Shown: positions 49,789-61,644 of the stretch, one piece after another | Position numbering within the stretch: position 1 is the first letter of the stretch | Layout of the letters: every line of letters starts with the position of its first letter | Assembly: GCA_032358255.1 (NCBI GenBank) | Contig: JAULBX010017747.1 | Location: 62,001 to 126,000 of the forward strand | Reading direction: 5' to 3' | Length of the DNA stretch: 64,000 nucleotides | DNA from: Heterotrichella gracilis | Taxonomy: Eukaryota > Sar > Xanthophyceae > Tribonematales > Xanthonemataceae | Translations under genes and position numbers: made by a program | Notes under the pieces: model-generated | What the model saw: only the letters and a program-made list of their open reading frames with translations | Database searches by the model: none | Told to the model about the DNA's origin: nothing

Positions 49789-52700
49789 ATGGCGTGTACT
49801 TTAGTTGACTATTATCGCTTTAGGAGGTCGGACAGCCACGACTTTAATGTGGCTATCATTGGTGGTGACTTGGCAGGCCTTGCTGTTGCCCTTGCCATAC
49901 ACACAGGCTTTGGATCTCTTCAAGTGAAGGTGAGTGTTAACCGCGGTACAGTGACACTGCTGCAGCACACCACAATCTACACACTACCATGATGCTTACC
50001 TCTCAGTTACAAACCAAGCAGCTGCAGTATCCTAGGCCTAGCAACTGCACTGCACTGTTGTAACACTGTGGTGTGGCTGAGACATGTATGGAAATACTAT
50101 TAGGGCTAAACATCTGTCGGCACATGTCCCCATGCCACGATTTGGTGACCCTTGTGTGGCTTGGTTGCATGCCATAGGAGCTGACCCACACCGTTATATC
50201 TGCTGTGGCGTATTTTTTGCATTAGTCCCTTACTGCTGCTAATCCTTGACTTGACCCTTGACCAGCAAACCGTTATGTCATAGGTATATGAGAGGACCGA
50301 TCGCAACTCACAGGAACAGAGTGGGATTGTGGTACGTTGATGCCTGGTGCTTGAGGCGTGCTTTGCCCTTTACATGCTGATTATGCTCATTAGCTTACGA
50401 TAAGCTACTCGTTCTGAATGCAAGCAAGACATGCTCATCCTGAAGCTACGCTCACCCATGTCCCCGCTGTAGGTGCTTTCTGCAAACGTCATAGACGCCT
50501 TGCATGCCATCAGTCCAGAGGTTTGCAAGAAGGTGCTGAGCATATCTACTCCTGTGACAGTCACGGGATGGAATCGTTACACTGCCACTGGTGCCCCTGC
50601 CAGGGAGCACTCCCTGAGGTATGCACATGCTGTCAAGCAATATGTTTGATCATTATTGGGAACATCTGTAGGCACCTGCCCGTCGTTGCACACCCTGCTA
50701 CTCAGTGTAATGGGCGTCATGGTGGCACACAGTGATGTGTGGTGTTTTCCCTGCAGCGGTGATGGAGCAGGGTATGTACTCGTCCCTTGGAAAGGTTTGT
50801 ATGACACACTGCTAGGCTACCTGCCTGAAGGGTCGGTGGAGTTTGATCACAAGTTTGTGGGCTACCATGAAGACGCTGATGGAATCAACATTCGATTTGA
50901 GGTACAACATATCTATTGCATGCGGCATGCTCCTGAATCCTTGCATGTTGCAGGCACATACCCACTTTGCTGAAAGCAACAAACAAGCAGCAATCCTCAT
51001 ACCCACTCTGCCTGGCAGCAAGTCCACTAAACTTGCTCATGCCTCCTTCACATCAATCCATGCAGGGCAAAGCGTCAGTTCGCTCCAAAACCCTTGTAGG
51101 GTGTGACGGCAGTGAGTCAGCGGTCCGCCGCCAGCTGGGTACCCTGCCCAACCCCAGCACCAGCACCACCACCGCATGGCATCTCATGGTGCCGCAGCGG
51201 CCCCAAGCACTGCAGCACGGTGTGGTGTGCGCCTTTGGCAATGGCAGCACGCGCGTGACGGTGTACCGACCGGTGGATGGTTCAGAAGAGGTAATTGAGT
51301 GCCACTGCATTAGCCAACCACAATGGGGATGTTGCACCCGCCCTCCACATGAGCTGCGGCCTGCATCCAGAGGCTTGCAGACAATGCCCACTGACCCGCA
51401 TGCCTGCGCTGAGGTTTATCATGTCAGTGACCAGTGTGGTAGTACCAGCGTGGTATATGACTTGTTGAGCAATGTTTATACAGGATGCATGAGCTGTCCC
51501 ATCTCGCATGTGTTGTGATTCACATTCAACCCAGTTCTAAATCTTTCTGCCCGTTTGTCCTGAACAGGCTGTCGAACAAATTCCAACGCACTTCTGGTAT
51601 TTCTGGGGTGGTGTGTTCAACATCACCAAGCCTTTTGCTGTAGTATTATGCGTATACCTGGTTGCAATTCACCTACTTAATGTCCCATCGCTCTTGGTGG
51701 CACCAGAGGATGGAGTGGCGTTCCTCAAGGAAAGTTTCTTGACATTGTATGTGGGCGCTGTGGTAGATGCGTTTGAAACTTTCTTTGAGAGTTGGATACC
51801 AGAGGGTGCAAAATATGCAAAGCTCATTGTTTTTACTGTCATGGGGCTTGTGGCTTTCCGGTATGTCTGGAAAGTTGCTGCCAAACCAGACTTGCTGTCT
51901 TTCAATTTATTAAAAGGAGCTGTGGCGGCACCCATCATAGCAGCTTGGTATACAGCCATCACAGAAGTTTCTACCAGCCACCTACACCAGAAGCCATGCA
52001 GCCACCAAAAACTATGTGGCAGCTGTTCATGTGCAGTCCCCTGGTGGGCAAGCTGCAAGGGTTCTGGCGGGTGGCGCATGACGTGTGGCACGTTGTGACA
52101 CAGCAGGGTACGCAGGTGGCTCAAGGATGTGGGTGGTGGGGTGGGGTTGAGGTGTCCAATAGCAAAATGGGTGGCTGCTGACCAATATCACTGCATGTCC
52201 CTGCTTGGCAACTGTGGACACACTTGAAAGGGAATCTGGAAGTGCCTTATGAGTACATCGTTGAATCTGCCCAGCATTGTGTTCTGCTTCTACTTGCTTG
52301 CTGTGTGGGTTCATATCTCAGGCAGTGCACCCAGCAGCACCCCTCTCTGTCACAGGTTCCGCTGCCAGCACCGAGGTGGTGCAGCCAGCAGCAGCAACAA
52401 TTGCGGCCCAGCCTGGTGATGACGTGCGCGCAGTGGCATCCACTGCTGGAGGTGGGTGGTGTGGTGGGGTCGAGGGGTCTAGAAGTACAATGGGAGCTGC
52501 ATGCAATGTAATTTGGTAGCGTTTGTTAGGCCATAGGTGGCTGCTCTGAGTCAGCAGTTCACTGCATGCCCTGCTTGGGAGCTGTGTGCACACTGGAAAG
52601 GGAATCCGGAAGTGCCTCATGTCAGTGCCTCATTGAGTACATCGTTGCATCTGCCCTGCATTGTGTTCTGCTTCTACTCGCTTGCTGTGTGGGTTCATAT

Positions 52701-54236
52701 CTCGGGCAGTGCACCCAGCAGCACCCCTCTCTGTCACAGGTTCCGCTGCCAGCACCGAGGTTATGCAGCCAGGCATAGAGCCCAGCACGGAACCCAGCAA
52801 TGATCCGGGTGCTGAGGACGATGTGGCTGACGGAGGCTCTTTTAACGCTGTTGACCCCCGTCACTGGTCAATCTATGCGTTGCCTGACAGGTGTGGCGAT
52901 GCCAGCCACAATGTGCCAGCACATCAGCACGTCATTGTCTGCACCTCCCCTGCCTCAAGACCGTTTGTTAGCTCCGCAAAGGCAAAGCAGACGACGCTGC
53001 AGTGCAGCAAGTGGCTGCGCCCGTGCATCAAGGCTGCCTCCGCCTGTGCGCATGGTGAGTTACGATGCCTGCCTTGCTTCTTGCCCCGGAGAGTCAGGAT
53101 CTGCCTGCACCCACTCCTATTTGCAGTGCTACGCCTGCTACCAGCGCAATCATGAATCTGCTGCCATGTGACCCCTTTCCATACCAGGTGCCCCAACGCG
53201 CAACACATACACCATGGTGTGGCACATCCCTTGCAGAGTGCTTCCACTGTTTAATGTAAACCTTCAACCTTGGCAGACCTTGGCTCATGTATCTACTGTG
53301 CATTGCAACCGGCGTCTCACAAGTACATTTTAAATAGATACAAACAGTTCTTGGGTGATGTGTGTTGCAGGAATTGGCGTACAACAGCAGTCTGCTGGCA
53401 GGCCCAGTGGCGCCGCCCTCCGTCTTACCTACCAGGAGGGGTTGTCCATGGGGATTTTCGTGAGGGCCTACTAGGTAGGTTGCATGGAAAGCAATTGGGT
53501 TATCCTATCGTTGCCACTTGCCTACTGGTCCGTCTAGGATAGGGTCTAGGGTTGAGTACATAAAACTAGGGTTTAGGGTTATGGGGTTTAAGTTAGGGTT
53601 TATGGTTTTGCTGTCCTGTCAAGGCTCTGCAGTTGCCTGGGCTGTGTTTCTGCAACTGTTGAACAAATTGAATACCTGGGTGTGATGATCATCTCGAGAA
53701 TATCGTCACATTCGATATTGGTCGGCTAGCCCTGTAAACATAGAACTTGGCTAGCCTTCAGTCATCAGAGGTTTGATTGGCATAGAGTTTAGGGCAGTGT
53801 TTGTTTGTGCCCTTGTATTTTCCTTTTTCACCACCTTTAATGGCCAGCGCCAGGCGTTGATGGCTGATGGTGGTCTGCACAAGAACAGTGTTGCTGATTG
53901 CACGCTGTGTAATATTGTTTTATGCATGACTGTCGTTAGACTATTCTGTGTGTAGTTGCCATGCCCTACACCGCATCACATAATGCCCGTCCACCCCCCC
54001 TTGCAGTTGCACTCACGCAGCACATGCCCACACACCCTGCTGCGTCTCCCCCCCACTCGTTGCACTGAGTATCCACTTCCCCCTCTGCAGGTGGCGCGTG
54101 CTGCTGGATGCGTGCCATGTTCCTTGCCCAGACTGCCGATCAGTTTGGGCTGTTCACTGGGGTGGAGCTGTCACTTGATGCGATGCGACAGGCGAAGTTC
54201 AACATGAAAACGCCCTTGCAGCGCCACTCAAGTTGA
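49789..54236 (+). CDS. FAD-monooxygenase N-half joined to a membrane domain
   Basis: Probable exons 49789-49929, 50284-50331, 50473-50618, 50757-50901, 51066-51290, 51568-51921, 51978-52107, 52356-52451, 52740-52890, 52972-53054, 53371-53474, 54091-54236, all phase-compatible except the last junction. Residues ~20-235 match class A flavin monooxygenases: FNVAIIGGDLAGLAVALAI (the third Gly of the usual GGGxxGL is Asp) and the DG motif LVGCDGSESAVRRQL. The later GD motif (GDAAH) is absent; instead exon 6 encodes three membrane helices (FAVVLCVYLVAIHLL; FLTLYVGAVV; LIVFTVMGLVAF). Then comes a duplicated GSAASTEV exon and a C-terminal region (KWLRPCIKAASACAHG, LTYQEGLSMGIFVRAY, ADQFGLFTGVELSLD) I do not recognise. 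At 53472 a TAG abuts a GTAGGT donor; one extra C there would restore RAYLG and the phase of the last exon, so a one-base loss or assembly error is likely. This could be two genes. Confidence 0.55.
52226..52790 (+). repeat. Tandem exon duplication, ~370 bp unit
   Basis: From 52226 the stretch GGGAATCTGGAAGTGCCT through the GTCACAG acceptor and exon start (GSAASTEV) is repeated from 52600 with few changes. Both exons keep the same entry phase, and the first also exits in phase 1, so both can be spliced in. Unlike most copies in this window, this one can be a real extra exon. Confidence 0.8.
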
Positions 54237-55066
54237 AGGCCAGGGTGCGGGGGGATTTGGGGGGGGTGCGCATGGGTTTGGGGCGCTAGCGTAGCTTCAT
54301 TAGATGGGGAGTGTGTACGTACTTACGTATGAACCTTGGCGTTGCATGCCTGGCGTCTTACATTCACTGATCAGTCACATACAACTTATATGAAGATTTT
54401 ACATTGCCAATGGTTTATGTTGAGGGTCTTAAGGCTTGCCAATGACGATCACTGCCAGTCACTCAGGCTGAGTGGGATTATTAGTGATGCTCCAACATGT
54501 ACTTCAGATTACAAACGTTACCAGATGGACTCGGCAGATCACCATGATGGGGCCATGATGGTGGCCAGGCCAAGGCCTAGCCAAATGAATTATACTAAAT
54601 GTTTCATGCTTATGTATCAGATTTGTAACACACTGATCGTTAATTATGTGACTTTTGGTAGGCATCAACTGGGCGTCAAGCAGCTTCAACATGTTATGCC
54701 TTACTCGCACCAGTCCAACATGGCACCAACATCAACTTATATTACTTTTTACACCGTGGTTTTCACACCTGTTGGTACTACTGTGACTGTCATAGCAATA
54801 GAGTTAATGCAATTGCTCAAGCACCCAACAGCTCTCACGTGAACAAACCGGCACCCAAAACTCACAACACTGCACCTCTTTATTCAATACAAAGTTTAAC
54901 CCGCTGCTTGTCTACAACTTCAGCCACTGGTGGGTGCCACAAAGGCACGGCAGTATAATAGGTATAGCATGTCTGCACCAGAACCAGTTGCACACTGAGC
55001 ACAGCATATTCATTGCAAGACAGGGACAGCACGCTGCTTTCAACCTCTCAGCACCCACGTCACTTG
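54237..55066. other. Intergenic region
   Basis: A 168-codon plus-strand frame at 54336-54842 has no motif, no splice context and lies in the 3' flank; not called as a gene. Confidence 0.45.
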
Positions 55067-55493
55067 TCACGGCTTGGCTCCAGATGCAAGGAGCTTGTGC
55101 GGATCTCCATTGCGCGCAGCCAGTGTGGTCCTGACTGCACCCATCCTAATGCACCCCTCCTCAGAGCCTGCCACACCCGCAACTCCATTTCCTTCCACCT
55201 CACCCCCGCTGCCCATCGCATCATCATCAACATCCCCTCCAGCGTCCAAACCCTGTTGTAGGGTCTTAGACTTGTCACTGTGCTTCCGTTGCGTGCCTGC
55301 CTGAGTCAGCTTGTGCAGGTGCTTGAGGATCCAACTTTTGACAAGGGCTTGATGTCCAGCGTGACAATAGACAGGTCCTTGTCCTCGTCAGCCTGCATGA
55401 GCCAGGGTTCTGTGGTCAAACAGTTCACAACCTCCCATGGCAGCAAGGCAGACGTGCACACCATCAGTGCTGTATCCCCACCTAGGATAGGTA
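55067..55493 (-). CDS. Unrecognised C-terminal coding segment with apparent frameshift
   Basis: After an acceptor-like TATCCTAG at ~55493 the minus strand reads LLPWEVVNCLTTEPWLMQAD and DLSIVTLDIKPLSK in one frame. It then continues in another frame as SWILKHLHKLTQAGTQRKHS and an acidic Gly-rich stretch to MGAVRTTLAARNGDPHKLL and a stop at 55067. The switch falls at an AAAA run (~55350); one additional A would join them. I do not recognise the protein. It may be the 3' part of the gene whose remnants lie at 56-58.8 kb, or a separate gene. Confidence 0.4.
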
Positions 55494-56018
55494 ACTGTGG
55501 CATGCAGTACAATACATCAGGAATTAGGCAATGGCATTCCATGCCACCACCCGATTGCCGGCTCTAGTGCATGCTGCAACAAGGCAAGATAATTATCCGG
55601 CTGCAACCCCTCCCCACCCACCTATTGCATATGCATTCACGCACTACAAGGAACTGTAAAAACCTGTGGCAGCTCAACACCGTTTCACTACAACTAATGT
55701 CGACACTACGCAATCCCACCCGTCATGATACAGAATACCCTGGAGACCATAGAATAAATGGACAAATTAGTAGGGTCATTATTACAAGGTATTCCATGAT
55801 ATCAACATGACATGAGCACGAACAGTGCCGATAGTATATGTGCTTTCAACTTTGATTGTTTCAGCAAGTTGCTAGCAGGTAAGCTTGCTACCTGTTGGCC
55901 CGCAAGTCTGTAACCTGAGTCCTGGACAGCTTGTGAATTCACGACCCCCACCAGGGTGAGCGCATCATCTCACCACTGCCGCCGCCACCACCAACATCAC
56001 CACTGCCAACCCACCCAC

Positions 56019-58790
56019 CTGGTACGGATGCGCCAAGCGCAGCAGCAGGTGCCGGGGCTCGCCTGGCAGGTCAGCAGCTGTACATCGGCAGTCAGCCCTG
56101 ACTGGCCCTGGTGTTCCTGGTGGTGCTTCAAGGAAGAAGTGGGTGGGGGATGGGGAAGGGGCACCACCTGTCCATATTCTGGGGCAGCAAGGGGGGGAGG
56201 ATGGGTGGGAGTGGGTATACAAATATATAAAAGGCCTGGCAAGGGGCTGTAAACGCATGTATTTTTTGGTGGTAGGCTGCGGCGCAGATGACCATATGGA
56301 AGTTTCGCACGGAAGCTGGAGGCATGGGTGGTTCCTAGGGAAATCAGACACCACTGGGGGAACCATGCCTGGCATCAAGGGCATCAGACACCCAGCACAT
56401 GGAGCACACATGTGATATTAATGTGGGGATTAGTGACAATGTGGAGCAGTAGCAGCGGGCAGGCAGCGGCAGGCAGACCAACGCTCGCCACACCCCTCAT
56501 GAGACCCCGATGCCACCACTGGTGCACCACTACTACTTGCCCCCAAACAACCACTAGGCGCTTCATTGCTCCCCTTCCAGCCCCCCACACCCACCTGCAT
56601 GGTGCCAGAAACAGACTGTGTGTGCCACGCCACCAGGCCTGGCCCTCCGCCTTGCCCTGAGCTAGCCAAATGCGGTCTTGTTGATTGGCTCAGCCGGTGT
56701 GCTGTGAGCCATGGAGCATCACCTCGAGCTGGGCACTGGCAAGCGAGGCGGCACCTGCGGGGAGAGATTTTGCATTACATAAAGATCGTATTTAATTTTA
56801 AAAATAGATATTTGACAATCACATTCAGAGAGCCAACCCGGCCTCACAAGAATGTTGAAGGTTGGAAGTAGTGACACCTTTTAGTACTAATTTCTATATA
56901 TCCCCACTTAAAAAAAAATAAAAAATCTTCGAAGTAAAATACTTCTTCTTTGCTTCTTCGAATGGAGAGTATCACTTTCAGACTTTTACCAGTTTATGCG
57001 GGTCAGATCAGTATTTTCTAGATAAAGCATTTCTAAAAATGCTGACTGCTAATCTGGCTGTATTGCTGGAATGCATGTAATTAAGCAGCTAACTGACTAT
57101 TTATTGAAAAACTCGATCGCTTTATTCAGACATAAAATACTAGAGCTTACAGTTAAATTAACTCAACTGCTAGAGTAAATGAAAATATTAGACTATTAAA
57201 CTGCAATTTTAAATCTATAACAAAAAGGAACCAGAAGTATTGTATCGCAACGAAAGGGCCAGGTAGCGAGTAGAAAATGAGTGGCGCGCAACCAAGACAG
57301 TGCATCCTCGTGGGCTTGTATCATGCTGCGTAATGAATTTTGGAAGCTTTGATTGTGCACCCAGACCAACCAATAGGCTGCATCTCCTCCACCCACCCAC
57401 CTTGCGCCCTGTCAAAATGCCCATGGCAGCGCTGCCCTCCCCCCTAACACAGGCCGCAGCGGGGATGGGCTAGTACTTGCACTCGCACTTAGTGCCCAGG
57501 TGGGCCGGAAAACCCTTGCAGTGATCAGCCACAAGTTGCTCTGTGCCCCCTTGCACAGGTTTGCATAACTGGGAGCAGAATTCATCAAATTAGCTGAACA
57601 CTTTACTCTGTGAATTGATGTCTGCTTTTGTTGAATATAATCACGTCCAAGCCCACGAAGGAATGCATCCAGTGACAGTAGTCGTATGCCACGCAATTCT
57701 TCTGTAAAACTCACACTGATGTACAGTGCATTCCAGGATGCATTTCCCACTTATGCTGGTATCTGAACCGTGTCCTACCTGCATGCACCACCACAGCATC
57801 CCCCTCCCATTGCTGTCTGTGTGCAGGTCCCCCCCCTTGGCGCACCGCCACATCCTTGCCTTTGCCGTCAGCGATGGGATGAAGCCGCTGGTCCACTCAG
57901 CCTCCTTAACAGGCTGGCCGACCCGCAGCCTGCATTGGTAGAGATTAGATTGGGGAAACGTGGGGCCAAAATGTACTCTGAAATCCAGTTAAAACACCCT
58001 CAGGAATTGGGTCAAATTTCAGGTGGTGGCATGACCGTAAACCCTTTGATTGCGGGTCATGGTGTGAGGATGACAGTGGTGGTGATACACTAGCGCAGGG
58101 AGAAGCAGGTCCTTTCGGGCCACAAACACCTGCCAAGGTCAAGATGGCCATTTTATGCGAGCACGGCGCTTGGGATGTGGGTGGCGTCCCCCCCCGTGTG
58201 TACACCGTGTCGCCTCCCCACTCCTTCCCCCGTCTACCGTGTTGTCAGTGTGCCCCAATTCTGCATGCATCTGGCCAGTACGCTGAGTTCACAACATCTG
58301 GGCACATTTATATATGAGACATTTTGGGAGACAACCTTTGTATAAATTGCCGGGGGAATGGCAAATTGAAGGGGCACTGGCGCATGGCATCAACGATGCC
58401 ATGAACGCGGCATGTGCAAGGCTGAACCCGCTGAAACCCAGTGAAGCACTCTGGACTAGCAAGAACTGCACGCGGTCCCCGTCCCCAGCAGCATCATGGC
58501 ATTTGCCATGAATGGAATGCACCCCCTATGGCCTTGAGAGGATGCGGCACAGCCCTGGCCAGGCCTGTACTTGGGGCTGACCAGCAAGCTTATGCAATCA
58601 ACCATCCCTGTGCCTTTGATGGGCACCCAGCCCTGTGCAATTGCCCTGAACCGTTCTGTAGAGTGATGATATTGCGGCTCCCACCTCTGGTAGCACTGTG
58701 CAACACCTCCCCAAGTGGCCTGAAGATGTATGCGCCCCAGGACTGGCCGGGGTTCTCCTTGGCGGTGCTGTAGCTGGAGTTGAGACGGCA
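56019..58790 (-). pseudogene. GH38 alpha-mannosidase C-terminal remnants
   Basis: Pieces typical of lysosomal/plant-type GH38 alpha-mannosidases occur in the right order: STAKENPGQSWGAYIFRPLG (~58720), GGDLHTDSNGRGML (~57830), GAASLASAQLEVMLH (~56740), LTADVQLLTCQASPG and LLLRLAHPYQ (~56060). The frame changes between the last two, and a stop follows the LEVMLH segment, so the exons are not intact. The segment with the expected VHQ motif, and the N-terminal catalytic part with its nucleophile Asp, are not found upstream. It is probably a decayed C-terminal part of a host gene; an odd but living gene with exons I missed is less likely. Confidence 0.6.
57049..57092. repeat. Single copy of the 43 bp dispersed repeat
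   Basis: CTGGCTGTATTGCTGGAATG plus CATGTAATTAAG, matching the satellite at 35945-36135. Confidence 0.8.
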
Positions 58791-59309
58791 GGTCAATGAA
58801 GGCATTGGCGTAGATGTTGCCAATGCTAGCGTTTGCCAAGACTGACTTCACACGACGTCAGCCACGGCGACAGGCAGTCGCGTACAACCCCACTGCTACA
58901 CCTTAACTAAAAGTGGCTGCTTTCTTTCCCCTCTGCCACTTTTCACCCTGTGCTCACCATATGCATGCATTCATTGCACAATTGCTCACCATATGCATGC
59001 ATGCATTGCATGCATTTACCGTAGTCTGCAAACAATCTAAATTTTGGTTACATGTGGATTGAGCTTCCTCCTCGTAAACACCTCCCGGCGCCCTTCCCCC
59101 CTGCCCGTACTCCATTCCTGGACTATTTATCTACCACCCAGATGGCATACTCTTAAAGATTCCGTCAAAGCACAGTGTACTGGTGGTACAACGAGTTGCA
59201 GAGCCTTGCAGTCCTGGATATCAACGGTGCACAAGTGTGGTTGTGAGTGCAGCTCGTGTAGACACACTGTATTGGGTCTTGGACACGCCCAGTTGCTATC
59301 TCCTGCAAC

Positions 59310-59830
59310 ATGCAGTCCCTTTCCGTCGCATCAAGGCCGGCCGCGGTCAGTGGCAGGGTTTTCAGTACCCCGGGTTTCACCCAGCGAAGGCTTGTGGGGA
59401 CATATGGCATCACCAGTCCCCAGGTCGGCCCTGCGCTTCCACCTGCACCCCAGCGCTACAGGCGCCTTGGGGTATCAACATCAGCTGCAAACGTACGACA
59501 TGCAAGCTGTTTTGAATAATGCTGTGCTTTCTTGTTGTACCGTTTGAATAAGTGCAAATGCCTAGGCATCTGAGGTGGGCTCCTTCACTGCAGGGCACCA
59601 CGCCAAGGCTGCCCGCCCACGGAGGAGGGAAGGCGGGAAGGGCAGAGGATGCCGAGCCTGCGGGGTTGGGGGGCCTATTTTTCTTACTTGCTGTGTGCGC
59701 ACTCATGATCGCAAGCTTTCTCCTTGCCGTTTCCTTGTTCAACTGGGTCTTGACTGGTGGGCCATGGGCAGCTTTCCTGGCTTGTGTCGTCCTGTTTGGT
59801 CCTGGGATTCTCAACAACCTCTTGAAGTAG
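59310..59830 (+). CDS. Small plastid-targeted membrane protein, two helices
   Basis: Exons 59310-59492 and 59594-59830 join in phase (139 aa, TAG). The first ~60 residues (MQSLSVASRPAAVSGRVFST) are Ser/Arg/Val-rich without acidic residues, a typical chloroplast transit peptide. The second exon carries two adjacent membrane helices (GLFFLLAVCALMIASFLLA; WAAFLACVVLFGPGILNNLL) and ends in LLK. I do not recognise a named family. Length and layout fit small thylakoid or envelope proteins. Intron of 101 bp, donor GTACGA. Confidence 0.65.
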
Positions 59831-61410
59831 TGGGCTGATGGCAAGGAGTGACTTGGTTGCATATAGGTATATGAACTGTTTATGAAGGACCCCCTCTACC
59901 TTTTCAGGGCTGCTGAGCAAGGCTGGGGAAATACCAAAACGATGTTGGATTAGGGGTTGTGCAGTTTGGACTAGGCTGGAAGCAAGGGTTGTGGACCCTC
60001 TTGAGTCAGGCCTTACAAGACCTGTTTTGGGCATTGTGGCAGCATTTGCATAGACTTGAAGCCCCGTCTTTAGGCCTCACAACTAACTTGCATGTGATTT
60101 AGTATAAAACAGTAGACGGTGTTGCAGTAATAACTTCAGAGTTTTTTTTCTAACAGTATGCGACTAGTATCGCCAGGGGGGTTCTTTGCAACGCCCACCA
60201 GCAAAACGTTTGTAAAGAGTGGGTAATGTGAATGTGGAAATATTTGACATTGTGGCAAGGTTCAATGAACTGAAAGGTTGGTTTCAGGACCGTTTTACAC
60301 ACTTGCAACTTTGTCCAAAGCATGTGGTGAGCATTTTCTGACTTCTCGACTGTAACCAACCAGCACGTCACAACTGGGAGTACGTTGCACTGCGCCCTGC
60401 GAGTACCATCCACACAGTGGTTGCAGGATGGAACTGTCCGAACCCTTGCTGAGGTGGATATACCATGGGCACAGTGGCTTTTCATCTCCATTTCTTTTGA
60501 GTAGAGTAAAGTGACTGAAAGTAGAAGCAAAGGGGTACCTCGATGGTTGGTGTACGTGCGTGCCACTCACAGTGCCACTTGTATGCACCGACGGTCCAAC
60601 ACTTTTGGACAAAAGCTATTATGCCATACGATTCGAATATATAGTGGTAGTCTTGGAGGCGTTGACATAGTCTGCTAGCGGTGAACCGTGCTGATAGCCC
60701 AACAGAGTGGAGATCTCCATCGATCATCCGTTGAACAAGTGTGGAACCCTTACGAGGGTCCGGTGCGCACCCTAGTCAGTCAGGATGGATTTGTGAGGCA
60801 CCCTTGCTCGGTACACGATTTTTCACTTGCAAGCGGACACCGATGAAATTCAAACACCACGTTCTGTGTCATCCTATAATCACAGTAGGATACTGCTGGT
60901 TCATCTGGGTAGTCCGCGTACCTCCAGCGTTAGTTCTCGTTAAAGCAAAACCCTGTTGTTGAACGTGACCAATGTTTTGCCCACTGGCGCAAACAGCGAG
61001 GTTCACTCTCCAAGCGCCACCCGTCAAGTATGTAGTATCAAACCGTCGATCCAGAGCTGTTTTAGGTATTCAGCAGACACCGTCGGACATGCCTGCGCCC
61101 AGCGTGAATATGCATGCAAGCCACTATCACAGTCGCCGTGTATTGCCCGCCCTTGTATCACACAAGCAAAGTGAACTGTATCAGAATATTCTTACTTCAA
61201 ACGGTGCTGTGTGAATATAAGTACAAAAGTATCGGTGTGCGGGTTGCTTCTTGGATTGGCAAAATGTGTCGTGAGGTGACTAACTTGCCTTGTACCTCCA
61301 ACTAGTCAAGCCAGAAACCACACGGCATGCCCCTGGTTGCTTTATTACTTCATTTTTGCAAATTTTGCAAATTCAATCTGCTTTTCATCGGACAGCATAC
61401 AACCTATGAC
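59831..61410. other. Intergenic region
   Basis: No gene recognised on either strand. Minus-strand open frames at 60150-60727 overlap each other and show no motif. Confidence 0.45.
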
Positions 61411-61580
61411 CCCACCCCCACTCACAGGCCACCGCCAAGGACCCTGACAGCCCTAAACCCTAAACCCTGAACCCCACCCCCTTCACAGGCCACCACAGGG
61501 CTCTGACAGCCCTAAACCGTAAAACCCATCCCCTTCACAGGCCACCACAAGACCCTGACATCCCTAACCCCTAACCCCCC
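61411..61580 (+). repeat. Three upstream copies of the Nudix first-exon start
   Basis: CCTTCACAGGCCACCAC followed by AGGACCCTGACAG, the acceptor and start of the real exon at ~61589, occurs three more times, beginning near 61411, 61472 and 61527. Each is followed by CCCTAAACC-type repeats. Confidence 0.85.
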
Positions 61581-61644
61581 ACCCCTTCACAGGCCACCAC
61601 TGAGGACCCTTACAGCGTGTGCCTCCCCTCCAATCGCCAGCGCC

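Noticed and set aside
53371-53474. TAG recoded as glutamine (some ulvophyte algae)
   Set aside because: Several intact genes here end in TAG with conserved C-termini, so the standard code is used; a one-base loss explains the single odd TAG better.
54336-54842. 168-codon open frame on the plus strand
   Set aside because: Lies in the 3' flank of the monooxygenase-like gene in AT-richer DNA; residues look random (many His, Met, Thr) and no family is recognisable.
60150-60727. Overlapping minus-strand open frames
   Set aside because: Three overlapping frames with no family features; none shows protein-like conservation patterns.
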